Shown in pieces: positions 1-5,557 of a stretch of DNA of 5,607 bases; position 1 is the stretch's first letter; each line of letters opens with the position of its first letter. The DNA lies in assembly GCA_946405565.1 (NCBI GenBank), contig CAMJHU010000165.1, forward strand, positions 1 through 5,607. The letters are read 5' to 3'. The position numbers and the translations under genes are program-made. Source of the DNA: an uncultured Clostridia bacterium. GTDB lineage: Bacteria > Bacillota > Clostridia > Oscillospirales > Acutalibacteraceae. The notes under the pieces are model-generated. The model made no database searches, was not told the origin of the DNA, and was given only the letters and a program-made list of their open reading frames with translations.

Positions 1-766
1 TATAGGTCTTGGTATTAAACACGTTGTTACTGCCATTCCATTTTCCGGCTTTGGAACTAACGTAATCCGTGACCTTGTTGGTTTCCTTTTTTTCAGCGGA
101 CTTCTTTTCCATTTCCGCCTGATGCTCCGCAATCGCCTCATCCGTCAGATAAGTCTTGACAATAATATGAAATGTCGCGATATAAGAGTCACCGCTTGGG
201 CTGACAGTCACATTATCCGTATCGGTATAATTCAACGCGTGCGAAGCATCTTCGCAACGGTCACCCGTTAGCCATTTATCATCTTGCACTTGTTCCCAGC
301 CGTAGAATTTGTAATACAAGGTTTCCTTATAATCCGTCTTGAGTTTCAGCGCCCAGAACGGAATTTTGTAACCGCGTGTGAGATCAGCCTCCTCTGCTGT
401 TACCTTATTACCCTTCTCATATACACCATCCGTATTAGGATTAACGGCATGATACCGTCCCGCATCAATCTGCCCTTTGTTCAGCCAGATATAATCTTTA
501 TAATGCTTGGGGAAATTTGGATCGTCAGAATATACATCTTTGAAACACTTTTTAGCGTTGCCTTCTTTCCACATTTTCTCCAATTCTTCTTTTGAATAAG
601 TTACCCTTGCCATAATATCAGGCATTTTCACTTCTTGAGCCGGATTATAATTTACTTCCGCGCTTGCGACGATGCCGACGGGCGTCCTGATGGAAGCGCA
701 GTAGCCCAGCGCCGATACCGACATGACTGCCGCCATTGCCAGCGACAGCAATCTCTTGGATTTCAT
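1..766 (-). CDS. Exported protein of unknown function, 3' end outside window
   Basis: This reading frame is open from an ATG at 766 to the left edge, giving 255 complete codons and no stop, so the C-terminus is missing. The start is supported by GGAGG about 10 nt upstream and by a clear export signal: basic MKSKR, then a hydrophobic stretch (about residues 6-36) ending in ASA before EVNYNP, a plausible signal peptidase I site near residue 36. An earlier cut after YCA (24) is possible. C23 is preceded by Tyr, so it is a poor lipobox. The mature part is rich in aromatic and charged residues (for example YYKFYGWEQ at 151-159), has two more Cys (74 and 171), a beta-like stretch around 185-206, and a Lys/Glu-rich probable helix at 209-231. 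I recognise no domain. Codons are more AT-rich (AAT, TAT, AAA) than in the neighbouring metabolic genes. It is likely surface-bound or secreted; function unknown. Confidence 0.85.
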   Translation of the reverse strand, partial: MKSKRLLSLAMAAVMSVSALGYCASIRTPVGIVASAEVNYNPAQEVKMPDIMARVTYSKEELEKMWKEGNAKKCFKDVYSDDPNFPKHYKDYIWLNKGQIDAGRYHAVNPNTDGVYEKGNKVTAEEADLTRGYKIPFWALKLKTDYKETLYYKFYGWEQVQDDKWLTGDRCEDASHALNYTDTDNVTVSPSGDSYIATFHIIVKTYLTDEAIAEHQAEMEKKSAEKKETNKVTDYVSSKAGKWNGSNNVFNTKTY

Positions 767-943
767 TACAATCAATCCTCCATTATGATCAATATACGAC
801 AACCTTACCGCACCACATCCCACGATCCGGCGACAATCAAAACCGAACCCGATGGGCAAGTCGTAGCGGCTAATGACAGACTGCCGCACTAAAAAGCACT
901 CAATCCAGCCGATGGGACATACCAACGGCAATCTATCGTTACT
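767..943 (-). other. Long 5' leader of the exported-protein gene
   Basis: About 177 nt separate the predicted transcription start (near 943, from the promoter at 950-978) and the ATG at 766. The leader can fold locally. At 908-929 arms GCCG and CGGC enclose a T-T mismatch, then TGG/CCA, with a 6-nt loop. At 866-887 GCGGC pairs with GCCGC across a 12-nt loop. The octamer CCCATCGG (minus strand) occurs twice, at 849-856 and 909-916, exactly 60 bp apart. A T5 run flanked by two AGTGC copies lies around 886-900. I see no match to a riboswitch or T-box signature, and no convincing leader peptide: the ATG near 919 gives only 6 codons without a ribosome site. The leader is inferred from the promoter position. 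Confidence 0.5.
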
Positions 944-949
944 GTAAAA

Positions 950-978
950 ATTATACCATTTCACCTCCTGAATGTCAA
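950..978 (-). promoter_or_regulatory. Consensus sigma-A promoter for exported-protein gene
   Basis: On the minus strand TTGACA (973-978), a 17-bp spacer, and TATAAT (950-955) match both consensus hexamers perfectly. TGG directly before the -10 box adds an extended -10 element. AT-rich sequence lies upstream (979-1020). The expected transcription start is near 943. An AGGAGGTGA inside the spacer resembles a ribosome site but would not be transcribed from here. Confidence 0.88.
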
Positions 979-1045
979 TCTTTTTTTCATGGAAATTCTA
1001 AATTAATTTCATCAATTTCTCATAATCGGTGACGTTGTTAGCGAT

Positions 1046-1086
1046 AAAAAAAGCTGTCTGCATTGCCTTCCGACAATGCAGACAGC
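1046..1086 (-). terminator. Intrinsic terminator of the tRNA-Arg unit
   Basis: Reading the minus strand, a perfect 13-bp stem (1074-1086 pairing with 1053-1065) encloses an 8-nt loop and is followed by seven T (1046-1052). It begins one base after the tRNA CCA end, so the tRNA precursor is monocistronic with a very short 3' trailer. It also isolates the exported-protein gene from transcription coming from argF or the tRNA. Confidence 0.95.
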
Positions 1087-1087
1087 C

Positions 1088-1164
1088 TGGCGCGCTCGAA
1101 GGGATTCGAACCCCCGACCTTTTGATTCGTAGTCAAACACTCTATCCAACTGAGCTACGAGCGC
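1088..1164 (-). tRNA. tRNA-Arg, anticodon ACG
   Basis: The minus strand folds into a full 77-nt cloverleaf. The acceptor GCGCTCG (1158-1164) pairs with CGAGCGC (1092-1098). The D stem is GCTC/GAGT. The anticodon stem TTTGA/TCAAA carries the loop CTACGAA, giving anticodon ACG. The T loop is TTCGAAT on a stem with two G-U wobbles. The discriminator base is G (1091) and CCA is encoded (1088-1090). ACG tRNA-Arg normally has A34 deaminated to inosine by TadA and then reads CGU, CGC and CGA. The gene has its own promoter at 1209-1237 and terminator at 1046-1086. No integrase or att-like repeat is seen next to it. Confidence 0.97.
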
Positions 1165-1178
1165 ATATGGTTCATATG
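1164..1178 (-). repeat. CATATG repeat at tRNA 5' end
   Basis: Two copies of the self-complementary hexamer CATATG (1164-1169 and 1173-1178) separated by 3 bp abut the 5' end of the tRNA; the first includes tRNA base 1. They could form a short hairpin next to the RNase P cleavage site. This may be chance. Confidence 0.35.
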
Positions 1179-1208
1179 ATTTTGTGGTACTCTCCCGAGT
1201 GCTAGAGT

Positions 1209-1257
1209 AGTATACCACAGCTTAGAGGAAATGTCAAGCCTTTTTTTATTTTTTTTT
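1209..1257 (-). promoter_or_regulatory. tRNA-Arg promoter with UP-like A-tract
   Basis: On the minus strand TTGACA (1232-1237), a 17-bp spacer ending in TGG, and TATACT (1209-1214) form a near-perfect extended promoter. The expected start is near 1202, about 38 nt before the mature tRNA. Immediately upstream of the -35, at 1241-1257, are A9-T-A7 tracts, which look like an UP element as found at stable-RNA promoters. Confidence 0.9.
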
Positions 1258-1270
1258 GCATTTCCTTTCA

Positions 1271-1323
1271 TTATAATATATCATAACGGCAGGACGGTTT
1301 TCCTAATGAAAAACGCCCTGCCG
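1271..1323 (-). terminator. argF: Inverted repeats downstream of argF, possible terminator
   Basis: An inverted repeat lies 33 nt after the argF stop. Arms 1309-1323 and 1287-1301 pair as CGGCAGG/CCTGCCG, then CG pairs and a T/A run, with a 7-nt loop and one unpaired base. Next to it, at 1271-1286, is a second near-palindrome of 16 bp, TTATAATATATCATAA, with one non-pairing position. There is no clear T-tract right after the first stem on either strand (TTATGAT follows on the minus strand), so it is not a textbook terminator. As the only strong hairpin between argF and the tRNA promoter it may end or stabilise the argF mRNA. Confidence 0.45.
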
Positions 1324-1356
1324 GATAGATTCTGTCTGCGTCCCGGAAGTGACAGC

Positions 1357-2268
1357 TCAGCGCTTCATGCCCAGCAGCTTGACCAGAACGGCTTTCTGCG
1401 CATGGAGACGGTTTTCCGCCTCCTCAAAGATTTCGTTGGCGTGTGCTTCGAGCATGGCAGCGGTGATCTCTTCGCCGCGGTGGGCGGGCAGACAATGCAG
1501 CACCATCGCGTCGCTCTTGGCGTACTTCATGACCTCGTCATTGATCTGGAAGCCCGCAAAGACCGCTCTGCGCTGTGCCGCTTCCTCTTCCTGACCCATC
1601 GACGCCCACACGTCGGTGATGACCACATCCGCCGCGCGCGCCGCGCCTCTCGGATCACGGTACATCTCAAAGCCGCCGACCTGCGCCGCGAATTCGATGA
1701 CCGATTTGTCCGGCTCATAGCCTTCCGGACAGGCAACCGCGACCTTCATGCCACACTTGAGCGCGCCGACAATCAGGGAATTCATCATGTTGTTGCCGTC
1801 GCCGATGAAGCAGAGTTTCAGACCATCCAGACGTCCCTTGACCTCGCGGATGGTCATGAGATCGGCAAGCACCTGACAGGGGTGGGCAAAGTCGGTCAGA
1901 CCGTTGATAACCGGAATGGAGCCGTACTTGGCAAGATCTTCCACTTCGCGCTGCTCAAAGGTGCGGATCATGATGCCGTCGAGATAGCGGGACAGCACGC
2001 GGGCGGTGTCCTCGACCGGCTCGCCGCGCCCGATCTGCAAATCATGCGACGAGAGGAACAATGCCTGACCGCCGAGCTGATACATCCCCACCTCAAATGA
2101 CACGCGGGTACGGGTGGACGACTTTTGGAAAATCATGCCCAGCGTCTTGCCTTCCAGCAGACGGTGGCTGATGCCGTGCTTCTGCTCATATTTGAGCTGA
2201 TCGGCGAGATTGAGTATATCGTTGATTTGACCTGTCGAAAGGTCGAGCATTTTCAGCAAATGATTCAT
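1357..2268 (-). CDS. argF: Ornithine carbamoyltransferase
   Basis: It transfers the carbamoyl group of carbamoyl phosphate to ornithine, giving citrulline in arginine synthesis, in the cytosol, normally as a trimer. All family motifs are visible in the 303 residues: carbamoyl-phosphate site STRTR (51-55), HPCQ (129-132), GDGNNMMNS (156-164) of the ornithine domain, DVWASMG (219-225) and the catalytic HCLP (258-261). Length is normal for the family. The ATG at 2268 has GGAGG 9 nt upstream. The gene follows the sirtuin gene by 91 bp with no terminator between, so it may be read both from upstream and from its own promoter at 2312-2317. Its position beside argC favours an anabolic role. The catabolic form (arcB) is less likely because no arcA or arcC is seen. 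Confidence 0.97.
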   Translation of the reverse strand: MNHLLKMLDLSTGQINDILNLADQLKYEQKHGISHRLLEGKTLGMIFQKSSTRTRVSFEVGMYQLGGQALFLSSHDLQIGRGEPVEDTARVLSRYLDGIMIRTFEQREVEDLAKYGSIPVINGLTDFAHPCQVLADLMTIREVKGRLDGLKLCFIGDGNNMMNSLIVGALKCGMKVAVACPEGYEPDKSVIEFAAQVGGFEMYRDPRGAARAADVVITDVWASMGQEEEAAQRRAVFAGFQINDEVMKYAKSDAMVLHCLPAHRGEEITAAMLEAHANEIFEEAENRLHAQKAVLVKLLGMKR

Positions 2269-2290
2269 TTGAAATAACCTCCGGATTGAG

Positions 2291-2320
2291 AATAATGTTA
2301 TCGTAACAGTTATTATAACA
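2291..2320 (-). promoter_or_regulatory. argF: argF promoter -10 with tandem palindromic operator candidate
   Basis: On the minus strand TATAAT (2312-2317) is preceded by TGT, an extended -10, but no good -35 lies 16-18 bp upstream, so it may need an activator or rely on the extension. Overlapping and following it are two adjacent 12-bp repeats, TGTTATAATAAC (2309-2320) and TGTTACGATAAC (2297-2308). They differ at two bases and share the palindromic form GTTA-N3-TAAC. The second lies on the expected start point (near 2305), a classic repressor position. The half-sites do not match the known ARG box (TGAAT/ATTCA), so ArgR is not clearly the ligand. Confidence 0.6.
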
Positions 2321-2359
2321 CAGATATTGGGGGAAAGATTGAAGATTATATGAAATTAT

Positions 2360-3085
2360 TTATTCGATTGCCGCGAAGACGCTGCCCATATTTTCGTGGA
2401 TGACCAGATGGGCAAGTTTGTCATAAGGCGTGGGGTCGCGGTTGAGCAGCACGAGATGCTTGCCGTTGAAGTAGCGGATGAGTCCTGCCGCGGGATAGAC
2501 TGTCAGCGACGTGCCTGCCACGATGAGCATATCCGCCTCGGCGATAGCCCGCACGGAATTCTCAATCACGCGGCTGTCGAGTCCTTCCTCGTACAACACC
2601 ACATCGGGCTTGACAATGCCGCCGCATTCACAGCGCGGCACGCCCTCGCTGCCGAACACAAATGCCGCGTCGTGGAATCTGCCGCACTTCATGCAGTAAT
2701 TCCGCAGGACGCTGCCGTGCAGCTCATAGACAGCCTTGGAACCCGCCTTCTGGTGCAGCCCGTCGATATTCTGTGTGACAATCGCTTTGAGCTTGCCCCG
2801 CCGTTCCAGCTCCGCCAGCTTGAGATGCGTGATATTCGGCTCGTATTTCAGCGAATTGAGCTTGTCGCGGTAGAAGCGGTAGAATTCCTCGGTCTTGCGG
2901 TCGAAGAAGGTACGGCTGAGGATTTCCTCGGGCGGGTAATCGTATTTCTGGTTGTAAAGCCCGTCCTTGCTGCGGAAATCGGGGATACCGCTCTCGGTGG
3001 AGACGCCTGCTCCGCCGAAAAACACAATGTTGTCGCTGTCCTTGATCCATTGCCGGAATGTTTCGATTTTTTCTTGATGATTCAT
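2360..3085 (-). CDS. cobB: Sir2-family NAD-dependent protein deacylase
   Basis: Sirtuins remove acyl groups from lysines, using NAD and releasing nicotinamide and O-acyl-ADP-ribose. In the 241 residues counted from ATG 3085 the order is: GAGVSTESGIPDFRS (25-39, NAD site), TQNIDGLH (104-111), catalytic His in ELHGS (H123), a zinc site of C131/C134 and C152/C154, KPDVVLYEE (159-167), GTSL (191-194) and LLNRD (213-217). The second zinc pair is spaced C-x-C rather than the common C-x2-C. A GTG at 3094 would add three residues, but the AAAGG motif lies too close to it; the same motif is 12 nt from the ATG, so the start is not certain. The gene begins 49 nt after argC with no terminator, so co-transcription is likely. 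Acyl preference (acetyl, succinyl or other) cannot be read from the sequence. Confidence 0.95.
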   Translation of the reverse strand: MNHQEKIETFRQWIKDSDNIVFFGGAGVSTESGIPDFRSKDGLYNQKYDYPPEEILSRTFFDRKTEEFYRFYRDKLNSLKYEPNITHLKLAELERRGKLKAIVTQNIDGLHQKAGSKAVYELHGSVLRNYCMKCGRFHDAAFVFGSEGVPRCECGGIVKPDVVLYEEGLDSRVIENSVRAIAEADMLIVAGTSLTVYPAAGLIRYFNGKHLVLLNRDPTPYDKLAHLVIHENMGSVFAAIE

Positions 3086-3134
3086 CTTTCGCACCAGCCT
3101 TTATCATTGTGTGGATAATGTTTTTCAAATCAAA

Positions 3135-4091
3135 TTACACTTCCAGACCCTTCGCCTCGTCACAGCCCAGCATGATGTTGAGGCATTGAATCGCCGCGCC
3201 GGACGCGCCCTTGCCGAGATTGTCAAACTGCGCGGACACAATCACGCGCTCGTCATTGCCGGTGACGAGAATTTTCAGACCGTCCCATCCCGCCAGCGTA
3301 TTGCCCGCGAGCATCCCGCCGTACAGATCCGCGCCGCCCGTTTCATCGACCCGGATGAATTTTTCTCCCTTGTAGAAGTCGGCAAAGAACGCGGTAAGTT
3401 CCTGCGGATTTTTACATTTCGTAAAAAATTCCGTATAAAGCGGCACCGAAACGACCATACCGCTGTAATAATCCGCGACAATCGGAGAGAACAGTGGCAG
3501 TCTGTCCAGCCCTGTGACCGCTTTCATTTCCTTGAGGTGCTTATGCTGCTGGGTGAGGGCATATTCGCGGGGCGCGTCAAGTTCGAGTTCCCGGGCAGTG
3601 GCGGAGTACTCGCCGATCATCTTCTTGCCGCCGCCGCTGTAACCGGTCAGCGAGAAGGCGGAAATCGGGTAACCCTTCGGCAGAATGCCGCCGGCAATCA
3701 GCGGATAGACCACCGAAACAAAGCCCGTCGCGTGACAGCCGGGGACAGCCACGCGCTTGCCGTTTCTGATGGCGTTTCTGTGCCGCTCCGAGAGTTCCGG
3801 GAAGCCGTATGCCCAGCCGGGTTCGGTGCGGTGCGCGGTGGAGGTGTCGATGATGCGGACGTGCTCGTTTTCCACGAGACTCACCGATTCCCGTGCCGCC
3901 GCGTCGGGCAGGCAGAGGAAGGTGATGTCGGAGGCGTTGATGAGCCGCGCACGCTCGGCGGGCTCTTTGCGCCGGTCATAGTCAATCGCGAGCAGTTCCA
4001 CGTCATCCCGCCCCTTGAAACGGTCATGAATGCGCAGACCCGTGGTTCCCTCGCTGCCGTCGATGAAAATTTTTGTCTTTTTGTTTTCCAT
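3135..4091 (-). CDS. argC: N-acetyl-gamma-glutamyl-phosphate reductase, type 2
   Basis: It reduces N-acetylglutamyl 5-phosphate to N-acetylglutamate semialdehyde with NADPH, the third step of arginine synthesis. In 318 residues one sees the N-terminal dinucleotide-binding FIDGSEGTTGLR (9-20), the catalytic Cys in VPGCHATG (C119), the QHKHLKEM region with the likely active-site His (H183/H185), and NLGKGASGAA (291-300). The length and the IDGxxGTTGL opening fit the shorter type 2 ArgC rather than the roughly 345-residue type 1. The ATG at 4091 shares its A with the TAA of the upstream gene (TAATG), and AAAGGA lies 9 nt before it within the upstream coding end, so translation is probably coupled. 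No argJ, argB or argD follows; the next gene is a sirtuin. Confidence 0.95.
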   Translation of the reverse strand: MENKKTKIFIDGSEGTTGLRIHDRFKGRDDVELLAIDYDRRKEPAERARLINASDITFLCLPDAAARESVSLVENEHVRIIDTSTAHRTEPGWAYGFPELSERHRNAIRNGKRVAVPGCHATGFVSVVYPLIAGGILPKGYPISAFSLTGYSGGGKKMIGEYSATARELELDAPREYALTQQHKHLKEMKAVTGLDRLPLFSPIVADYYSGMVVSVPLYTEFFTKCKNPQELTAFFADFYKGEKFIRVDETGGADLYGGMLAGNTLAGWDGLKILVTGNDERVIVSAQFDNLGKGASGAAIQCLNIMLGCDEAKGLEV

Positions 4092-4378
4092 TATATTCCG
4101 TCCTTTCCTTCCTCACTGCCGCGCATACGGCATATCCGCTCATAGGCGTCGCGGTGACCGGGCGATTCCTCATAGAAACCCGCCATCATCTCGCAGGGAA
4201 AATCGCCACACTCCGCGCAAAAATCAATCTGCCGCAGACGGCAGCATTTGACGGGCGGGCAGATTTCACATTGGGTCCAATCGGTATGTTTGCAGCCGGG
4301 GCATTCGCGGTCAATCGCATAGGTCTTGCACGCCGCGCAGTCCACGCCGCAATAGCCGATCATGCCGTTGTCATTCAT
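4091..4378 (-). CDS. Cys-rich DUF3795 family protein
   Basis: This 95-residue protein has 13 cysteines arranged as in DUF3795: CGVDCAAC (10-17), CPGC (26-29), C37-x2-C40, CC (45-46), CAEC (54-57), FPC (60-62), and C83. The pattern suggests binding of zinc or another metal, possibly an iron-sulfur cluster, but the family has no settled function. There is no signal peptide or membrane segment, so it is probably cytosolic. The ATG at 4378 has GAGG 8 nt upstream and lies about 44 nt after the predicted start from promoter 4429-4457, so it is the first gene of the transcript. Its stop overlaps the argC start by one base, the tightest link in the window, suggesting the two are made together. Confidence 0.88.
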   Translation of the reverse strand: MNDNGMIGYCGVDCAACKTYAIDRECPGCKHTDWTQCEICPPVKCCRLRQIDFCAECGDFPCEMMAGFYEESPGHRDAYERICRMRGSEEGKDGI

Positions 4379-4428
4379 ATCCGGTCCCTCTCTTCCGGTC
4401 AGCCTTTGCTGTGGTTGTTGATGCTATG

Positions 4429-4457
4429 ATTATACCATCAGCGGAAGGCATTGTCAA
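4429..4457 (-). promoter_or_regulatory. Consensus promoter of the DUF3795-argC-sirtuin transcript
   Basis: On the minus strand TTGACA (4452-4457), a 17-bp spacer ending TGG, and TATAAT (4429-4434) match both hexamers perfectly, with an extended -10. The expected start is near 4422. TGATG and CATCA arms flank the -10/start region, a weak inverted repeat. No ARG box is evident. It is divergent from the fba promoter about 80 bp away. Confidence 0.88.
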
Positions 4458-4538
4458 ATGAGGATTCCTATGATAAGACGTGAAAATTTGAACAAAATAA
4501 AAAATTTTGCATTTGGAATGACAAATTGGCAAAAAGAT

Positions 4539-4567
4539 TTGAAATCGTCAAAAGAATGATGTATAAT
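4539..4567 (+). promoter_or_regulatory. fba: fba promoter
   Basis: TTGAAA (4539-4544), a 17-bp spacer, and TATAAT (4562-4567) form a strong sigma-A-type promoter. AT-rich sequence at 4484-4538 may act as an UP element. The expected start near 4574 gives a leader of about 68 nt. Confidence 0.85.
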
Positions 4568-4580
4568 AGAAGCGGACGTC

Positions 4581-4606
4581 GGCGGAAATCCTTTCCTGCC
4601 CGGCAG
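4581..4606 (+). other. fba: Hairpins in the fba leader
   Basis: GGC plus GGAAA (4581-4588) can pair with TTTCC-T-GCC (4592-4600) around a 3-nt loop, leaving one T bulged. The overlapping CTGCC-C-GGCAG (4596-4606) could form an alternative stem, though its single-base centre means the loop would open further. The hairpin near the 5' end may stabilise the fba mRNA. There is no T-tract, so attenuation is not supported. Confidence 0.35.
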
Positions 4607-4641
4607 ATTCAAATTCTTATTCATATTGGAGAGTGACTGCA

Positions 4642-5511
4642 ATGCCTCTGGTAAACGCAAAGGACATGCTGATCAAAGCTATGGAAGGCAAATATGCCGT
4701 TGGTCAGTTCAACATCAACAATCTCGAATGGACCAAGTCCATCCTCCTCACGGCGGAGGAACTCAAAGCCCCTGTGATTCTCGGTGTTTCCGAGGGTGCG
4801 GGCAAGTACATGTGCGGTTACAAGACCGTTGTCGGCATGGTCAAGGGTATGATCGACGAGCTGAACATCACCGTGCCGGTAGCGCTTCACCTTGACCACG
4901 GTTCCTTTGAGGGTGCAAAGGCCTGCATCAAGGCGGGCTTCTCCTCCATCATGTTCGACGGCTCTCATTATCCCATCGCGGAAAACATCGAAAAGACCAA
5001 GATTCTGGTCAACACCTGCGACGTGCTGGGTCTTTCGCTCGAAGCGGAAGTCGGTTCCATCGGCGGTGAGGAAGACGGCGTTGTGGGTATGGGAGAATGC
5101 GCCGATCCTGCCGAGTGCAAGCAGATTGCCGATCTGGGCGTGACCATGCTAGCTGCCGGCATCGGCAACATTCACGGCAAGTATCCCGCCAACTGGCCCG
5201 GTCTGAGCTTCGAGACGCTCGAAGCGGTCAAGAACACCGTCGGCGACGTTCCGCTGGTTCTCCACGGCGGCACCGGCATCCCGGCTGACCAGATCAAGAA
5301 GGCGATTTCTCTGGGCGTGGCGAAGATCAACGTCAACACCGAGTGCCAGCTCGCGTTCCAGGAAGCCACCAGAGCTTACATCGAAGCCGGTAAGGACAAG
5401 GAAGGCAAGGGCTTCGACCCCAGAAAGCTCCTCGCACCCGGCGCACAGGCAATCCGCGACATGGTCAAGACCAAGATGGAAATCTTCGGCTGCATCGGCA
5501 AGGCGGAGTAA
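4642..5511 (+). CDS. fba: Class II fructose-1,6-bisphosphate aldolase
   Basis: This zinc enzyme reversibly cleaves fructose 1,6-bisphosphate to dihydroxyacetone phosphate and glyceraldehyde 3-phosphate in glycolysis and gluconeogenesis. In 289 residues: opening MPLV and GQFNINN as in Bacillus FbaA; LHLDHGSFE (82-90) with catalytic D85 and zinc ligand H86; SLEAEVG (132-138); NIHGKY with H178; VLHGGTGIP with H208; and INVNTE (229-234). Length is close to FbaA of Bacillus. The ATG at 4642 is chosen over the in-frame GTG at 4633 because GGAG at 4628-4631 is 10 nt before the ATG but overlaps the GTG region, and the family begins MPLV. Codons are biased to AAG, ATC, AAC, TTC and GGC/GGT, in line with high expression. 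No cotranscribed neighbour is visible. Confidence 0.97.
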   Translation: MPLVNAKDMLIKAMEGKYAVGQFNINNLEWTKSILLTAEELKAPVILGVSEGAGKYMCGYKTVVGMVKGMIDELNITVPVALHLDHGSFEGAKACIKAGFSSIMFDGSHYPIAENIEKTKILVNTCDVLGLSLEAEVGSIGGEEDGVVGMGECADPAECKQIADLGVTMLAAGIGNIHGKYPANWPGLSFETLEAVKNTVGDVPLVLHGGTGIPADQIKKAISLGVAKINVNTECQLAFQEATRAYIEAGKDKEGKGFDPRKLLAPGAQAIRDMVKTKMEIFGCIGKAE

Positions 5512-5557
5512 TGCTTTTCCCGCTTCGGCAGCGTAACGGTTTTTAACAAATGACAAA

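Noticed and set aside
284..892. Two plus-strand open frames (284-595 and 635-892)
   Set aside because: They lie antisense to the exported-protein gene and its leader and lack a convincing ribosome site; the minus frame has signal peptide, ribosome site and promoter.
961..972. AGGAGGTGA as a ribosome site for a small gene
   Set aside because: It falls between the -35 and -10 of a perfect promoter, so it would not be in that transcript, and no sizeable frame follows.
1088..1164. tRNA-Arg as an integration site for a mobile element
   Set aside because: No integrase and no repeat of the tRNA 3' end elsewhere in the window; the terminator abuts the tRNA directly.
1012..1218. 68-codon minus-strand open frame covering the tRNA
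   Set aside because: It lies across the tRNA, its terminator and promoter; the peptide is just the tRNA sequence translated.
1272..1277. TATAAT on the plus strand as a promoter
   Set aside because: No -35 at a workable distance and no gene on the plus strand downstream.
1231..2100. 289-codon plus-strand open frame
   Set aside because: It is antisense to argF, whose full set of family motifs is intact; the frame has no ribosome site and its product resembles nothing.
2396..3118. 240-codon plus-strand open frame
   Set aside because: Antisense shadow of the sirtuin gene, which carries all catalytic motifs.
3111..4145. 344-codon plus-strand open frame
   Set aside because: Antisense shadow of argC and the DUF3795 gene; long only because of GC-rich codon structure on the other strand.
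5521..5544. Short hairpin CGCT/AGCG followed by T5 just after fba
   Set aside because: Only 4 bp with the T-run 6 nt away; the stem at 5558-5607 is far stronger.
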